DNA of 27,218 bases from DASQTB01 sp035642095 (GTDB taxonomy: Bacteria; Actinomycetota; UBA4738; CALAEC01). Of this stretch, positions 7,964 through 15,378 are shown piece by piece. A model generated the notes under the pieces. The model had not been told where the DNA came from, searched no databases, and saw only the letters and a list, made by a program, of their open reading frames with translations. Every line of letters begins with the position of its first letter. The first letter of the stretch is position 1. The position numbers and the translations under genes were made by a program. The stretch is from NCBI GenBank assembly GCA_035642095.1, contig DASQTB010000006.1, positions 1-27,218 of the forward strand, read 5' to 3'.

Positions 7964-10048
7964 CTACCGGTGGGCCTCCTCTCTCTCCTTCTGCGACTGG
8001 GCGATGACCTTCTCGGCCAGGTGCGACGGGACCTCCTCGTAGTGGGAGAACGACATCGTGAAGACCCCGCGTCCGCCGGTGATCGACCGGAGATCGATCG
8101 AGTAGCGGGTCATCTCCGCCTGCGGCACCTGGGCCCGGATCCTGGTCCTCCCCGCGCCGGTCGGATCCATCCCCAGCACGCGGCCGCGCTTGGCGTTGAG
8201 GTCCCCGATCACGTCGCCGGTGAGCGACTCGGGCACCATCACCTCGACGTCGACGATCGGCTCCAGGAGCACCACCCCAGCCTTCTCCGCGGCGTCCTTG
8301 ATGGCCAGCGACCCGGCGATCTGGAAGGCCATGTCCGAGGAATCCACGGTGTGGAACTTCCCGTCGAAGAGCGTCACCCGGAGGTCGACCATCTGGTGTC
8401 CGGTGACGCCCGATTCCAGGGCCTTGACCACGCCCTTCTCCACCGACGGGATGAACTGGGTGGGGATCACGCCGCCCGTGATCTTGTTGACGAACTCGAA
8501 CCCGGCGCCCCGGTCCAGGGGTTCGACCTCGATGTGGGCGATGCCGTACTGGCCGTGCCCGCCGGACTGCTTCACGTGCCGCCCCAGCGCCTGGACCTTT
8601 TGGCGGAGGGTCTCCTTGTACGGCACACGGGCGGGGTGGGTGACCACACCCACGCCGAACTTGCGCTGCATCCGTTCGGTCATGACGTCGACATGGGTCT
8701 CGCCCATCCCGAACATCACCGTCTCGTGGGTCTCCATCCGGCGCTCGACCCGGAAGGTGGGGTCTTCTTCCTGCAGGCGAGCGAACGCCGAGGACAGCTT
8801 CTCCTCGTCCCCCTGGGTCTTCGGCTCCACGGCTACGGCGTGAAGGGGTTCGGGCAGCTCCAGGGCTGGGAGCGTCACCGGCGCCGATTTCTCGGAGAGG
8901 GTATCACCGGTATGGGTCTTCTGGAGCTTGGCCACGGCGCCGATATCCCCCGCGGGGACCTCCGACACGGTGTCGTGCTCCTTGCCTCGCATGGTGAACA
9001 GCTGTCCGACGCGTTCGTCCGTGCCCTGGGTGGCGTTGTGCACGCTGGAGTCGGGGCGGAGGCGGCCGGAGAACACCCGGAACAGGCTGATCCGGCCGAC
9101 GTAGGGATCCGAGATCGTCTTGAACACGAACGCCGTGAGAGGCCCGTTCGGATCGCACGGCCGCTCCTGTTCCTGCCCGTCCTTGGTCATCACCGTGACG
9201 TTCGGGCGGTCGCCGGGTGAGGGGAAGGCGTCGACGATCAGATCCGCCAGCCGGTCGGCGCCCGCGGCTTTCTGCGCCGCGCCGCACAGCACCGGAGCCA
9301 GCTTGGCTTCGGCGATCCCGGCCTTGATCCCTCGGACCACCTCCTCCTGGGACAGCTCGCCCTGGTCGAGGTACTTCTCCAGCAGGACGTCGTCGGCCTC
9401 GGCCACCGACTCCGTCAGCTTTTCCCGATAGGGGTCGGCCTTGCCGGCGATGTCATCGGGCCACTCGCTCTCTTCCCCCTTCGGCCCGGACGGGTAGCGG
9501 TAGGCCTTGTGGGAGAGGAGGTCCGCAACCCCTTCGAAGTCGTGCTCTTCGCCGATCGGATACTGCAAGGGGGCCACCTGCGTCCCGAAGGACTGGACCA
9601 GCTGGTCGAGGGTCCGTTGGAATGAGGCTCGCTCCCGATCCATCTTGTTGATGAAGAAGGCCCGGGGGAGCCGGTGCTCCACCGCGAGCTCCCACACCAC
9701 CTCGTGCTGGACCTCCACGCCGTCCACCGCGGAGACCACGAAGAGACACGCGTCGACGGCGCGCAGGGCGGCACGAACGTCACCGATGAAGTCCGCATAG
9801 CCCGGAGCGTCGAGGAGATTGAGCTTCGCCCCCCGCCACTCGATGGGCGTCATGGCCAGCGACACGCTGATCTGCCGCTTGGTCTCCTCGGGCTCGAAGT
9901 CACTGACCGTGTTGCCGTCCTCGACCGTGCCCATCCTGGTCACGGCCCCGCCCAGAAGAAGGAGGGCTTCCGACAGCGTGGTCTTGCCGGCACCACCGTG
10001 ACCGACCAGCAGGACGTTCCGGATCTGCGCGGCGTCGTAGGTCTTCAC
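7964..10048 (-). CDS. EF-G-like translational GTPase (EF-G2/FusA2 type)
   Basis: This 694-residue EF-G paralogue has all EF-G domains: a GTPase domain (1 to ~270), an OB-type domain II (around PYVGRISLFRVFSG), and the domain III-V region with ETHVDVMTERMQRKFG and SGGHGQYG, ending at SQKEREEAHR. G1 is GHGGAGKT (16-23), where canonical EF-G has a GHxDxGKT form. G3 is DAPGYADF (80-87) rather than DTPGH, so the histidine that activates hydrolytic water is replaced by Tyr84. G4 NKMD (134-137) is intact. These traits mark the EF-G2 group, whose mycobacterial member is not equivalent to housekeeping EF-G. GTG at 10048 was chosen because GGGAG lies 7 nt upstream and the GTPase begins directly; the in-frame extension upstream is low-complexity and covers a divergent promoter region. 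Confidence 0.92.
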   Translation of the reverse strand: MKTYDAAQIRNVLLVGHGGAGKTTLSEALLLLGGAVTRMGTVEDGNTVSDFEPEETKRQISVSLAMTPIEWRGAKLNLLDAPGYADFIGDVRAALRAVDACLFVVSAVDGVEVQHEVVWELAVEHRLPRAFFINKMDRERASFQRTLDQLVQSFGTQVAPLQYPIGEEHDFEGVADLLSHKAYRYPSGPKGEESEWPDDIAGKADPYREKLTESVAEADDVLLEKYLDQGELSQEEVVRGIKAGIAEAKLAPVLCGAAQKAAGADRLADLIVDAFPSPGDRPNVTVMTKDGQEQERPCDPNGPLTAFVFKTISDPYVGRISLFRVFSGRLRPDSSVHNATQGTDERVGQLFTMRGKEHDTVSEVPAGDIGAVAKLQKTHTGDTLSEKSAPVTLPALELPEPLHAVAVEPKTQGDEEKLSSAFARLQEEDPTFRVERRMETHETVMFGMGETHVDVMTERMQRKFGVGVVTHPARVPYKETLRQKVQALGRHVKQSGGHGQYGIAHIEVEPLDRGAGFEFVNKITGGVIPTQFIPSVEKGVVKALESGVTGHQMVDLRVTLFDGKFHTVDSSDMAFQIAGSLAIKDAAEKAGVVLLEPIVDVEVMVPESLTGDVIGDLNAKRGRVLGMDPTGAGRTRIRAQVPQAEMTRYSIDLRSITGGRGVFTMSFSHYEEVPSHLAEKVIAQSQKEREEAHR

Positions 10049-10079
10049 GTCTCGACTCCCGGGTCGTTGAGAGAGCTCG

Positions 10080-10085
10080 ATTCTA
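10080..10085 (-). promoter_or_regulatory. -10 box for the EF-G-like operon
   Basis: Read on the minus strand this is TAGAAT, a good TANNNT -10 element. It predicts transcription starting near 10073 and a leader of about 25 nt containing the GGGAG ribosome-binding site of the GTG at 10048. No convincing -35 is seen. Confidence 0.4.
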
Positions 10086-10097
10086 CTCGGGGGCGAG

Positions 10098-10125
10098 GCG
10101 ACACCGCGGGGCCGGGTGCTAGGCT
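10098..10125 (+). promoter_or_regulatory. putative promoter of the PIM operon
   Basis: GCGACA (10098-10103) and TAGGCT (10120-10125) are separated by 16 nt. The predicted start near 10132 lies just before the ATG at 10140. It would fire divergently from the EF-G-like operon within a region of about 90 bp. Both boxes are imperfect. Confidence 0.3.
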
Positions 10126-10139
10126 CGGTGACCCGAACC

Positions 10140-10664
10140 ATGGCCTCGCTCCGGCCCCGTCCTCGAGCCGTTCCTCCGCTCCTGGCGATCGCCTCCGCCG
10201 CGGCCGGGGGAGGGGCGACCCTGGTCATCACGGGCCGGCTTCTGCCCGCCGGACTGCTCGGCGCGGCGGCCGTCGGGGCGTCCATCCTGGCCGGTCTCGG
10301 GGCCCGGGACTCGGGCGAACCACGCCTGGTGTTCGCCGACCACGCGGTGGAGCGGCTGGTGGAGGCGGCCCTGTTCGGGTCCGTGGCCTGGTCGACAGTT
10401 CCCGAGGAACCATGGGTGGCTGCGGCGGCGCTGTCTGCGCTGATCGCCTCCTACCTCGCCTCCTACCTGACCGCGAAGGCGACCGGCCTCGGCTTCGTGG
10501 TCCGGGAGCGCCTCCCGTACCGTTCAGTCCGGCCCCTCCTGGCCGTTGCCGGGCTGTTGGTCCCCCGGCTCCTCGGGGCGGCGCTGTGGGCCGCCGCGGC
10601 CATCTCCTTGGAGCCGGTCCTCCGCCATGGACGGTCCGTGGCCCGCCAGCGGGATCCGGCATGA
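10140..10664 (+). CDS. degenerate CDP-alcohol phosphatidyltransferase-like membrane protein at the pgsA position
   Basis: This 174-residue, very hydrophobic protein has about five or six membrane segments. It occupies the place of phosphatidylinositol synthase (pgsA) upstream of the PatA-like and PimA genes. By-eye alignment with CDP-alcohol phosphatidyltransferases is reasonable: SILAGLGAR (48-56) against the D-x2-D-G-x2-A-R half-motif, FADHAVERL (65-73) against the D-x3-D half, and SYLTAKATGLGFVVRERLPY (109-128 region) against the YxxARAE...RxER segment. In this alignment the first two aspartates are Ser48 and Ala51 and the last is Glu71, leaving only Asp67. The enzyme is therefore predicted to be inactive or altered. 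The start is uncertain: GTG at 10116 or 10128 would add 4-8 residues. It overlaps the next gene by ATGA. Confidence 0.65.
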   Translation: MASLRPRPRAVPPLLAIASAAAGGGATLVITGRLLPAGLLGAAAVGASILAGLGARDSGEPRLVFADHAVERLVEAALFGSVAWSTVPEEPWVAAAALSALIASYLASYLTAKATGLGFVVRERLPYRSVRPLLAVAGLLVPRLLGAALWAAAAISLEPVLRHGRSVARQRDPA

Positions 10665-11611
10665 GCCGGGCCGCCGACCCGGTCGAGGTCACGCCCTTGG
10701 CCACCGAATCCCTGCCGGAGCGGCTGAGCTACGGGGCGTACGCCGCTGCCGAGCGGCTGGCCATCACGCTGCCCGAGTTCGTGGGCCGGCGCCTCTTCGA
10801 CCTGGGCGCGGCCGCGGCATTCAGGCTGGCCCCTTCGGCCCGAGCGGTGGTGGAGAGCAACCTGGCACGCGTCCTGGGGAGGGAGCCGGGCTCGGCCCTG
10901 CTCCGGGCGGCCACCCGCGAGGCGTTTCGGTCGTACGGGCGGTACTGGTACGACGCCTTCCGAATCCGGGTCTTGCCCAACGAGGAGTTCCTGTCCCGAT
11001 ACCGGTTCGTCGGCGCCGAGCACATAGAACGCGCGCTGGCCGGCGGTCGGGGAGCCGTGATGGCCCTCCCGCATCTCGGGAACTGGGACGCCGCCGGGAA
11101 GTGGGTCGGACTGGCCGGGTGGAGGATCACCGCCGTGGCAGAGACGCTGAAGCCTCGCCGACTGTACGAGCTGTTCGTCGCTCACCGGCGGGCGCTGGGG
11201 GTGGGGATCGTGGCCCTGGAAGATGACCGACAGGTCGGGCAGGAGCTCACCCGCCTGATCGGGGACAACGAGCTGATCGCGCTCGTGGCCGATCGTGATC
11301 TTCACGGCCGGGGCGTCGTCGTCGAGATGTTCGGCCAGGACCGGCGGATGCCGGCCGGGCCGGCCCTCCTGTCGCTGTTCACGGGTTCACCGCTCCTCCC
11401 CGCGGCGTGCTACGACCTGGCGGACGGGTGGACCGTGTACATCGACCCGCCGCTCGAGATGGAGCGAACCGGGGACATGCGCCAGGACGTCGCCGCCCTG
11501 ACCCGGCTTCTGGCCAAGAGGTTCGAACGGGCCATCGCCGCGGCGCCCACCCAGTGGCACATGTTCCAGCCGGCCTGGGACGGCGGGCCGGAAGCACGTC
11601 CCGAGCGATGA
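10661..11611 (+). CDS. phosphatidylinositol mannoside acyltransferase (PatA-like, LpxL/HtrB family)
   Basis: This 316-residue protein of the lysophospholipid acyltransferase superfamily carries the catalytic H-x4-D motif as HLGNWD (His138, Asp143) after the strand GAVMALP. Downstream PxGPALLSLFTGSPLLPA matches the acceptor region of LpxL/HtrB-type enzymes. In mycobacteria the gene between pgsA and pimA encodes PatA, which transfers palmitoyl from acyl-CoA to a mannose of PIM1/PIM2 at the cytoplasmic face of the membrane. The same gene order is seen here. The start is the ATG at 10661 in an ATGA overlap with the preceding gene; the long open frame upstream of it is a shadow. It overlaps pimA by another ATGA. 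Exact acceptor specificity is inferred from context. Confidence 0.9.
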   Translation: MSRAADPVEVTPLATESLPERLSYGAYAAAERLAITLPEFVGRRLFDLGAAAAFRLAPSARAVVESNLARVLGREPGSALLRAATREAFRSYGRYWYDAFRIRVLPNEEFLSRYRFVGAEHIERALAGGRGAVMALPHLGNWDAAGKWVGLAGWRITAVAETLKPRRLYELFVAHRRALGVGIVALEDDRQVGQELTRLIGDNELIALVADRDLHGRGVVVEMFGQDRRMPAGPALLSLFTGSPLLPAACYDLADGWTVYIDPPLEMERTGDMRQDVAALTRLLAKRFERAIAAAPTQWHMFQPAWDGGPEARPER

Positions 11612-12699
11612 GGGTTGCGCTGGCCTGTCCCTACTCCTGGGACGCTGCAGGAGGGGTCCAGACACACGTCCGCCAGTTGGGGGCCCGGCTCGAGTCGATG
11701 GGCCACCCGGTCCTGGTCCTCGCCCCCGCCATCGACCGACCCTCCGAACCGCACGTCCGTGCCGTGGGGCGTCCGGTTCGCATCCCCTACAACGAGTCGG
11801 TTGCTCCGGTGGCCCCGTGGCCCGCCGGCTACCTCCTGGTTCGGGACGCGCTCCGCGAGTTCCGCCCCGACGTGGTGCACGTTCACGAGCCCCTGGTCCC
11901 CGGGCCGTCGATGTTCGCCGCCCTCTCGGCGCCGGCTCCGGTGGTGGCCACCTTCCACGCATATGCCGACCGGGCCCGGCTCCTCGACGCCGCGACGCCG
12001 CTCCTTCGACCGGTGTGGCGGCGGCTGGAGGTTCGCCTGGCCGTGTCGGAGGCCGCGGCCTGGTTCGTGCGAACCCGGTTCGGCCGGGACGGGGTGCGGG
12101 TCGTGCCCAACGGAGCGGACGTGGAGCTGTTCGCGTCAGCGACGCCGGCGGTCCTTCCTCAGGGCCGCCGGGTGCTGTTCGTGAACCGGCTGGACCGGCG
12201 GAAGGGGTTCCCGGTGATGGTCGAGGCGTTCCGCCGCCTGGCGGAGGAGCGGACCGATGTTCTTCTCGTCGTGGCCGGAGACGGTGAGGACCGCCGGGTG
12301 GCCCAACAGCTGCCCATCGGTACCAGGGCCCGGGTGGTGATGCTGGGCACGGTTCCCCACGACCTGTTGGCCCCGTACCACGCTGCATCCGAGGTGTTCT
12401 GCGCTCCGGCCACCGGTCGGGAGAGCTTCGGCATCGTCCTGGTCGAGGCCATGGCGGCGGGACTCCCCGTGGTGGCGTCCGACATCGTCGGGTACCGGGA
12501 GGTGGTCCGGGATGGGGTCGACGGCATCCTGGTCCCACCCCGCGACCCCGGGGCACTGGCCGGGGCGGTCGACCGTCTCCTGGACGATCCGGAGGCGGCC
12601 CGGCGATTCGGCGACGCCGGCCGGGCGCGAGCCGGACGATACTCGTGGGACGCTGTGGCCCGCCAGATCGAGGCGGTGTACGCCGAGGTGGTCGGCTGA
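11608..12699 (+). CDS. pimA: phosphatidyl-myo-inositol mannosyltransferase PimA (GT4)
   Basis: This 363-residue GT-B fold glycosyltransferase transfers mannose from GDP-mannose to the inositol of phosphatidylinositol, the first committed PIM step, on the cytoplasmic membrane surface. The N-terminal domain begins MRVALACPYSWDAAGGVQTH, closely resembling mycobacterial PimA (CPYSxDxxGGVQ); IPYNESVA, HEPLVPGPSM and ATFHAYAD (His117) follow. The C-terminal domain has RLDRRKG (Lys199) and the GT4 E-x7-E motif ESFGIVLVE (Glu272, Glu280) followed by AMAAGLPVVASD. Length is close to the family norm (~375). It is coupled by ATGA to the PatA-like gene. Together the three genes form a PIM operon, with the PI synthase step possibly supplied from elsewhere. 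Confidence 0.93.
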   Translation: MRVALACPYSWDAAGGVQTHVRQLGARLESMGHPVLVLAPAIDRPSEPHVRAVGRPVRIPYNESVAPVAPWPAGYLLVRDALREFRPDVVHVHEPLVPGPSMFAALSAPAPVVATFHAYADRARLLDAATPLLRPVWRRLEVRLAVSEAAAWFVRTRFGRDGVRVVPNGADVELFASATPAVLPQGRRVLFVNRLDRRKGFPVMVEAFRRLAEERTDVLLVVAGDGEDRRVAQQLPIGTRARVVMLGTVPHDLLAPYHAASEVFCAPATGRESFGIVLVEAMAAGLPVVASDIVGYREVVRDGVDGILVPPRDPGALAGAVDRLLDDPEAARRFGDAGRARAGRYSWDAVARQIEAVYAEVVG

Positions 12700-12721
12700 T
12701 CCTCGGTCAACGAGGCCCTGG

Positions 12722-12727
12722 TACGAT
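12722..12727 (+). promoter_or_regulatory. -10 box for lemA, leaderless geometry
   Basis: TACGAT ends 6 nt before the GTG start of the lemA-like gene, so transcription is predicted to begin at or next to the start codon. No Shine-Dalgarno is present, in agreement with a leaderless transcript. A -35 is not evident. Confidence 0.45.
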
Positions 12728-12733
12728 GCGCCC

Positions 12734-13285
12734 GTGATCGGGGTGTGGATCGCCGTCGGTATCGTCGTCGTTCTGCTCCTGTACGCCATCCTGGCGTTCA
12801 ACGCCCTGGTCCGGCACCGGAACCGAGTGGAGAACGCCTGGTCCGGCATCGACGTGCAGCTCCGCCGCCGGTACGACCTCATCCCCAACCTGATCGAAAC
12901 GGTCAAGGGGTACGCCGCCCACGAGCGGGAGCTGTTCGAGGAGGTCACCGAAGCCCGGACCCGGGCCATCGCCGCCGGGACGGTGGGTGATCAGGCCCAG
13001 GCGGAGAACGACGTGACCCGAAGCCTCGGCCGGCTGCTGGCCGTGGCCGAGGCCTACCCACAGCTTCGGGCCAACGAGAACTTCCTGGCGCTTCAGGAGG
13101 AGCTCACGGCGACGGAGAGCAAGATCGCCTTCGCCCGCCAGTTCTACAACGACCAGGTGATGCGGTACAACACGATGATCGAGCAGTTCCCGTCGCTGAT
13201 CATCGCTCGGATGGGCCGGTTCCGGCAGCGAGAGTTCTTCGAGGCGGAAGAGAACTCCCGGGGCGCCGTCGCCGTCGATCTGTAG
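12734..13285 (+). CDS. lemA: LemA family protein
   Basis: This 183-residue LemA-family protein has an N-terminal transmembrane anchor (about residues 3-25, VWIAVGIVVVLLLYAILAF) followed by a long helical domain exposed to one side of the membrane. Family hallmarks are NRVENAWSGIDVQLRRRYDL (from residue ~33), IPNLIETVKGYAAHE and, near the end, AFARQFYNDQVMRYNTMIEQFP. The GTG at 12734 is used because it places the anchor at the very N-terminus and follows a -10 box; earlier in-frame codons would run back into pimA. The gene is 3 nt upstream of an HtpX-type protease, a common LemA-HtpX pairing, which suggests a shared role in membrane protein quality control. The molecular function of LemA remains undefined. 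Confidence 0.9.
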   Translation: MIGVWIAVGIVVVLLLYAILAFNALVRHRNRVENAWSGIDVQLRRRYDLIPNLIETVKGYAAHERELFEEVTEARTRAIAAGTVGDQAQAENDVTRSLGRLLAVAEAYPQLRANENFLALQEELTATESKIAFARQFYNDQVMRYNTMIEQFPSLIIARMGRFRQREFFEAEENSRGAVAVDL

Positions 13286-13288
13286 GCC

Positions 13289-14176
13289 GTGTACGAACGG
13301 ATCACGCAGAACAGGTGGCGATCCTTCCTTCTCATCCTGGGAGCGATCGTCCTGGCCGGCGGGGTCGGCTACCTGTTCGGCTACCTGTTCGACGGCGGAT
13401 TGATCGGCCTGGTCATCGCCCTGATCATCGCGGCCGTCGGATCGTTCGCCTCCTACCGGTACGGCGACCGTCTGGTCCTCCGGGTCAGCCGAGCCCGCCC
13501 GGCCACCCGTGAGGAGTACCCGCAGCTCCACAACCTGGTGGAGGGTCTGTGCATCGCCTCAGGGATGCCCGTCCCGGCGCTGTACGTCATCCCGGAGGAC
13601 GCTCCCAACGCCTTCGCCACCGGCCGGGATCCGGAGCACGCCTCGGTGGCCGTGACGGAGGGACTGCTTCGGACGCTGAACCGGGTCGAGCTGGAGGGCG
13701 TGCTGGCCCACGAGCTGTCTCACGTCAAGAACCGGGACATGCTGGTCGGGACGCTCGCCGCCACCCTGGTCGGCGTCGTCGTCCTCCTGGCCGGATGGAT
13801 GCGGTGGGGCCTCTTCTGGGGCGGGGGCCGAGGGCGCGATCGAGGGGGGAACCCCGTGATCATGATCGTGGCCATCCTGGCCATCATTCTGGCGCCGCTG
13901 GGAGCCCAGTTGATCCGGTTCGCCGTGTCGCGCCGGCGGGAATACCTGGCGGACGCCGACGGCGCGCTGATGAGCCGGTATCCCCCCGGGTTGGCCAGCG
14001 CCCTCCGGAAGATCGCGGCCAGCCCGAACACGATGCGGGTGGCGAACAACGCCACCGCCCATCTGTGGTTCAGCCAGCCGTCACGAGCCGTGGGCGAGGG
14101 CCACAGCCGCGTGGAGCGGCTCTTTTCGACGCATCCGCCGATCGAGGACCGCATCCGGATCCTCGAAGAGATGTAG
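13289..14176 (+). CDS. htpX: HtpX-family membrane zinc metalloprotease (M48)
   Basis: This 295-residue integral-membrane protease of family M48 has two N-terminal hydrophobic segments (~12-57) and the zinc site HELSH (His141-Glu142-Ser-Leu-His145) in EGVLAHELSHVKNRDM. Two further hydrophobic segments lie around 155-170 and 190-210, and the third zinc ligand is Glu218 in RRREYLADADG. The terminal FSTHPPIEDRI motif is typical of HtpX. It would degrade damaged or misassembled membrane proteins on the cytoplasmic side. The start is GTG at 13289, 3 nt after the lemA stop, and the two genes are probably co-transcribed. In E. coli HtpX responds to envelope stress; no stress-specific promoter is visible here. 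A glycine/arginine-rich loop GGGRGRDRGGN links the membrane segments. Confidence 0.94.
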   Translation: MYERITQNRWRSFLLILGAIVLAGGVGYLFGYLFDGGLIGLVIALIIAAVGSFASYRYGDRLVLRVSRARPATREEYPQLHNLVEGLCIASGMPVPALYVIPEDAPNAFATGRDPEHASVAVTEGLLRTLNRVELEGVLAHELSHVKNRDMLVGTLAATLVGVVVLLAGWMRWGLFWGGGRGRDRGGNPVIMIVAILAIILAPLGAQLIRFAVSRRREYLADADGALMSRYPPGLASALRKIAASPNTMRVANNATAHLWFSQPSRAVGEGHSRVERLFSTHPPIEDRIRILEEM

Positions 14177-14254
14177 ACTGCTGTCCCGGTCCCCTCTCTG
14201 GTGAGGGATCGCCCCTTCCCTGAATCCATCGTCCCTAGGAGGTATCGCACGTTG
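14175..14254 (+). promoter_or_regulatory. promoter -10 and ribosome-binding site of the DUF3048 gene
   Basis: TAGACT at 14175-14180 overlaps the htpX stop codon and could be a -10 box. A perfect AGGAGG at 14237-14242 sits 9 nt before TTG at 14252-14254. This strong Shine-Dalgarno fixes the otherwise ambiguous start on a rare TTG codon. No good -35 was found. Confidence 0.5.
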
Positions 14255-15286
14255 ACGTCACGAGCAAAAACGCTGATCGGGGCGGGGGCCGCCCTCGCGT
14301 TGCTGGCGGTCGGGTTCGTCGGCTTCCGTCTGATGACGAGGGCAGAGGGCGAGCCGCTCCTGCCGGATATCCCGCTGGTCAATGACGAACCCGAGCCCTG
14401 TCCGCTGACCGGACTCGAGGCTGATGACGAGCAGCTGCTGTCTCGCCGTGTGCTCGCGGTGAAGATCGAGAACTCCCCGGAAGCCCGGCCCCAGATGGGG
14501 CTGGCCGAGGCCGATGTGATCTACGAGCAGGAGGCCGAGGGAGGCATCACCCGGTTCAACGTCCTCTACCACTGTCGTGACGCCGACCGGATCGGGCCGA
14601 TCCGGAGCGCTCGGCCCGTCGACCCGGCGATCCTCCAGCAATACGGGGAGCCGCTGTTCGTCCACGCCGGCGCGGTCGACGAGGTGCTGGATGAGGTGGA
14701 GGAAGCGGGGATCGAGCAGATCAACTGCAACTTCGAGGAACAGACCTGTCCCCGCGACGAGAGCAGAGAGGCCCCTCACGACGTGTTCACCTCCACCGAC
14801 GAGCTCAGGGACGCCGGCGGCAAGAAAGGCTCGCCGCCGGGGGATGTGTTCACCTTCTCCGAGGACGTGCCGGAGAATGCCAAGAACGCCCGGTCGGTCG
14901 AGCTGAACTTCTCGCCGGTGGCCGATGTGGCCTGGAAATACCGGGCGAAGAAGGACCTCTATCTACGGTTCCACGGCGAGGACCTGCACGAGTTGGAGGA
15001 CGGCTCCCCGGTCACGGCCTCCAACGTGGTGGTGCTGCTGGTGAAGCGGGAGCTGACCAGCCTCCAGGACGTCGCCGGGACCCCCGTCCCGACCTTCGAC
15101 GTTGAGGGACGAGGCGACCTCTTGGTCTTCCGGAACGGAAAGGTCGTCGAGGGGACATGGCAGCGCGACTCGGTGGAGGATCCGTTCCGGCTCCTCGATC
15201 GAGGGGGCGATGAGCTCTCCCTAGCCCCCGGCCAGACCTGGGTCGAACTGTTCCCCACCGACGCCCCCGAGCCGCCCGAGTTCTGA
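14252..15286 (+). CDS. DUF3048 family membrane-anchored protein (YerB-like)
   Basis: This 344-residue protein has one N-terminal transmembrane segment (about residues 8-28, LIGAGAALALLAVGFVGFRL) and a large extracytoplasmic part. After CPLTG the conserved DUF3048 block reads RRVLAVKIENSPEARPQMGL, then EADVIYEQEAEGGITRF and IGPIRSARPVD, followed by a second domain ending with LAPGQTWVELFP. Bacillus YerB is a lipoprotein relative, but no lipobox cysteine follows this anchor, so it is probably an uncleaved single-pass protein. The TTG at 14252 is selected by its perfect AGGAGG and because it gives a compact basic N-region. The function of the family is poorly defined; an envelope role is likely. 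The gene stands between htpX and pdxS with its own possible promoter. Confidence 0.88.
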   Translation: MTSRAKTLIGAGAALALLAVGFVGFRLMTRAEGEPLLPDIPLVNDEPEPCPLTGLEADDEQLLSRRVLAVKIENSPEARPQMGLAEADVIYEQEAEGGITRFNVLYHCRDADRIGPIRSARPVDPAILQQYGEPLFVHAGAVDEVLDEVEEAGIEQINCNFEEQTCPRDESREAPHDVFTSTDELRDAGGKKGSPPGDVFTFSEDVPENAKNARSVELNFSPVADVAWKYRAKKDLYLRFHGEDLHELEDGSPVTASNVVVLLVKRELTSLQDVAGTPVPTFDVEGRGDLLVFRNGKVVEGTWQRDSVEDPFRLLDRGGDELSLAPGQTWVELFPTDAPEPPEF

Positions 15287-15326
15287 CGGGCCCGAGCGCC
15301 CTCGGACGCCCGCACGCCGGGCGCCG

Positions 15327-15332
15327 TATCCT
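15327..15332 (+). promoter_or_regulatory. -10 box upstream of pdxS
   Basis: TATCCT stands about 46 nt before the pdxS ATG, giving a leader of roughly 40 nt that ends in a GGAGGGGAG ribosome-binding site. A GC-rich inverted repeat (15307-15323) lies just upstream. No convincing -35 is visible. Confidence 0.35.
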
Positions 15333-15378
15333 GAAGGGGACGGCGCGCGGTTCCTCTTCGGCCGTCTGGAGGGGAGCG

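Noticed and set aside
10049..10285. N-terminal extension of the EF-G-like protein by 79 residues
   Set aside because: The extension is Ala/Arg/Pro-rich, covers a divergent promoter region and the start of the neighbouring gene, and GTG 10048 has a Shine-Dalgarno right before the GTPase domain.
9674..10660. Long in-frame extension upstream of the PatA-like acyltransferase
   Set aside because: It crosses the EF-G-like gene and the pgsA-like gene in other frames and reads as low-complexity; the ATG at 10661 in an ATGA overlap is the natural start.
14191..14211. Imperfect hairpin TCCCCTC...GAGGGA after htpX as a terminator or riboswitch
   Set aside because: The stem has a bulge, no T tract follows, and nothing resembles a known riboswitch fold.
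15307..15323. Inverted repeat CGCCCG / CGGGCG between the DUF3048 gene and pdxS as a terminator
   Set aside because: The stem is only 6 bp and is followed by GCCGTATCC rather than a T tract, so an intrinsic terminator is not supported.
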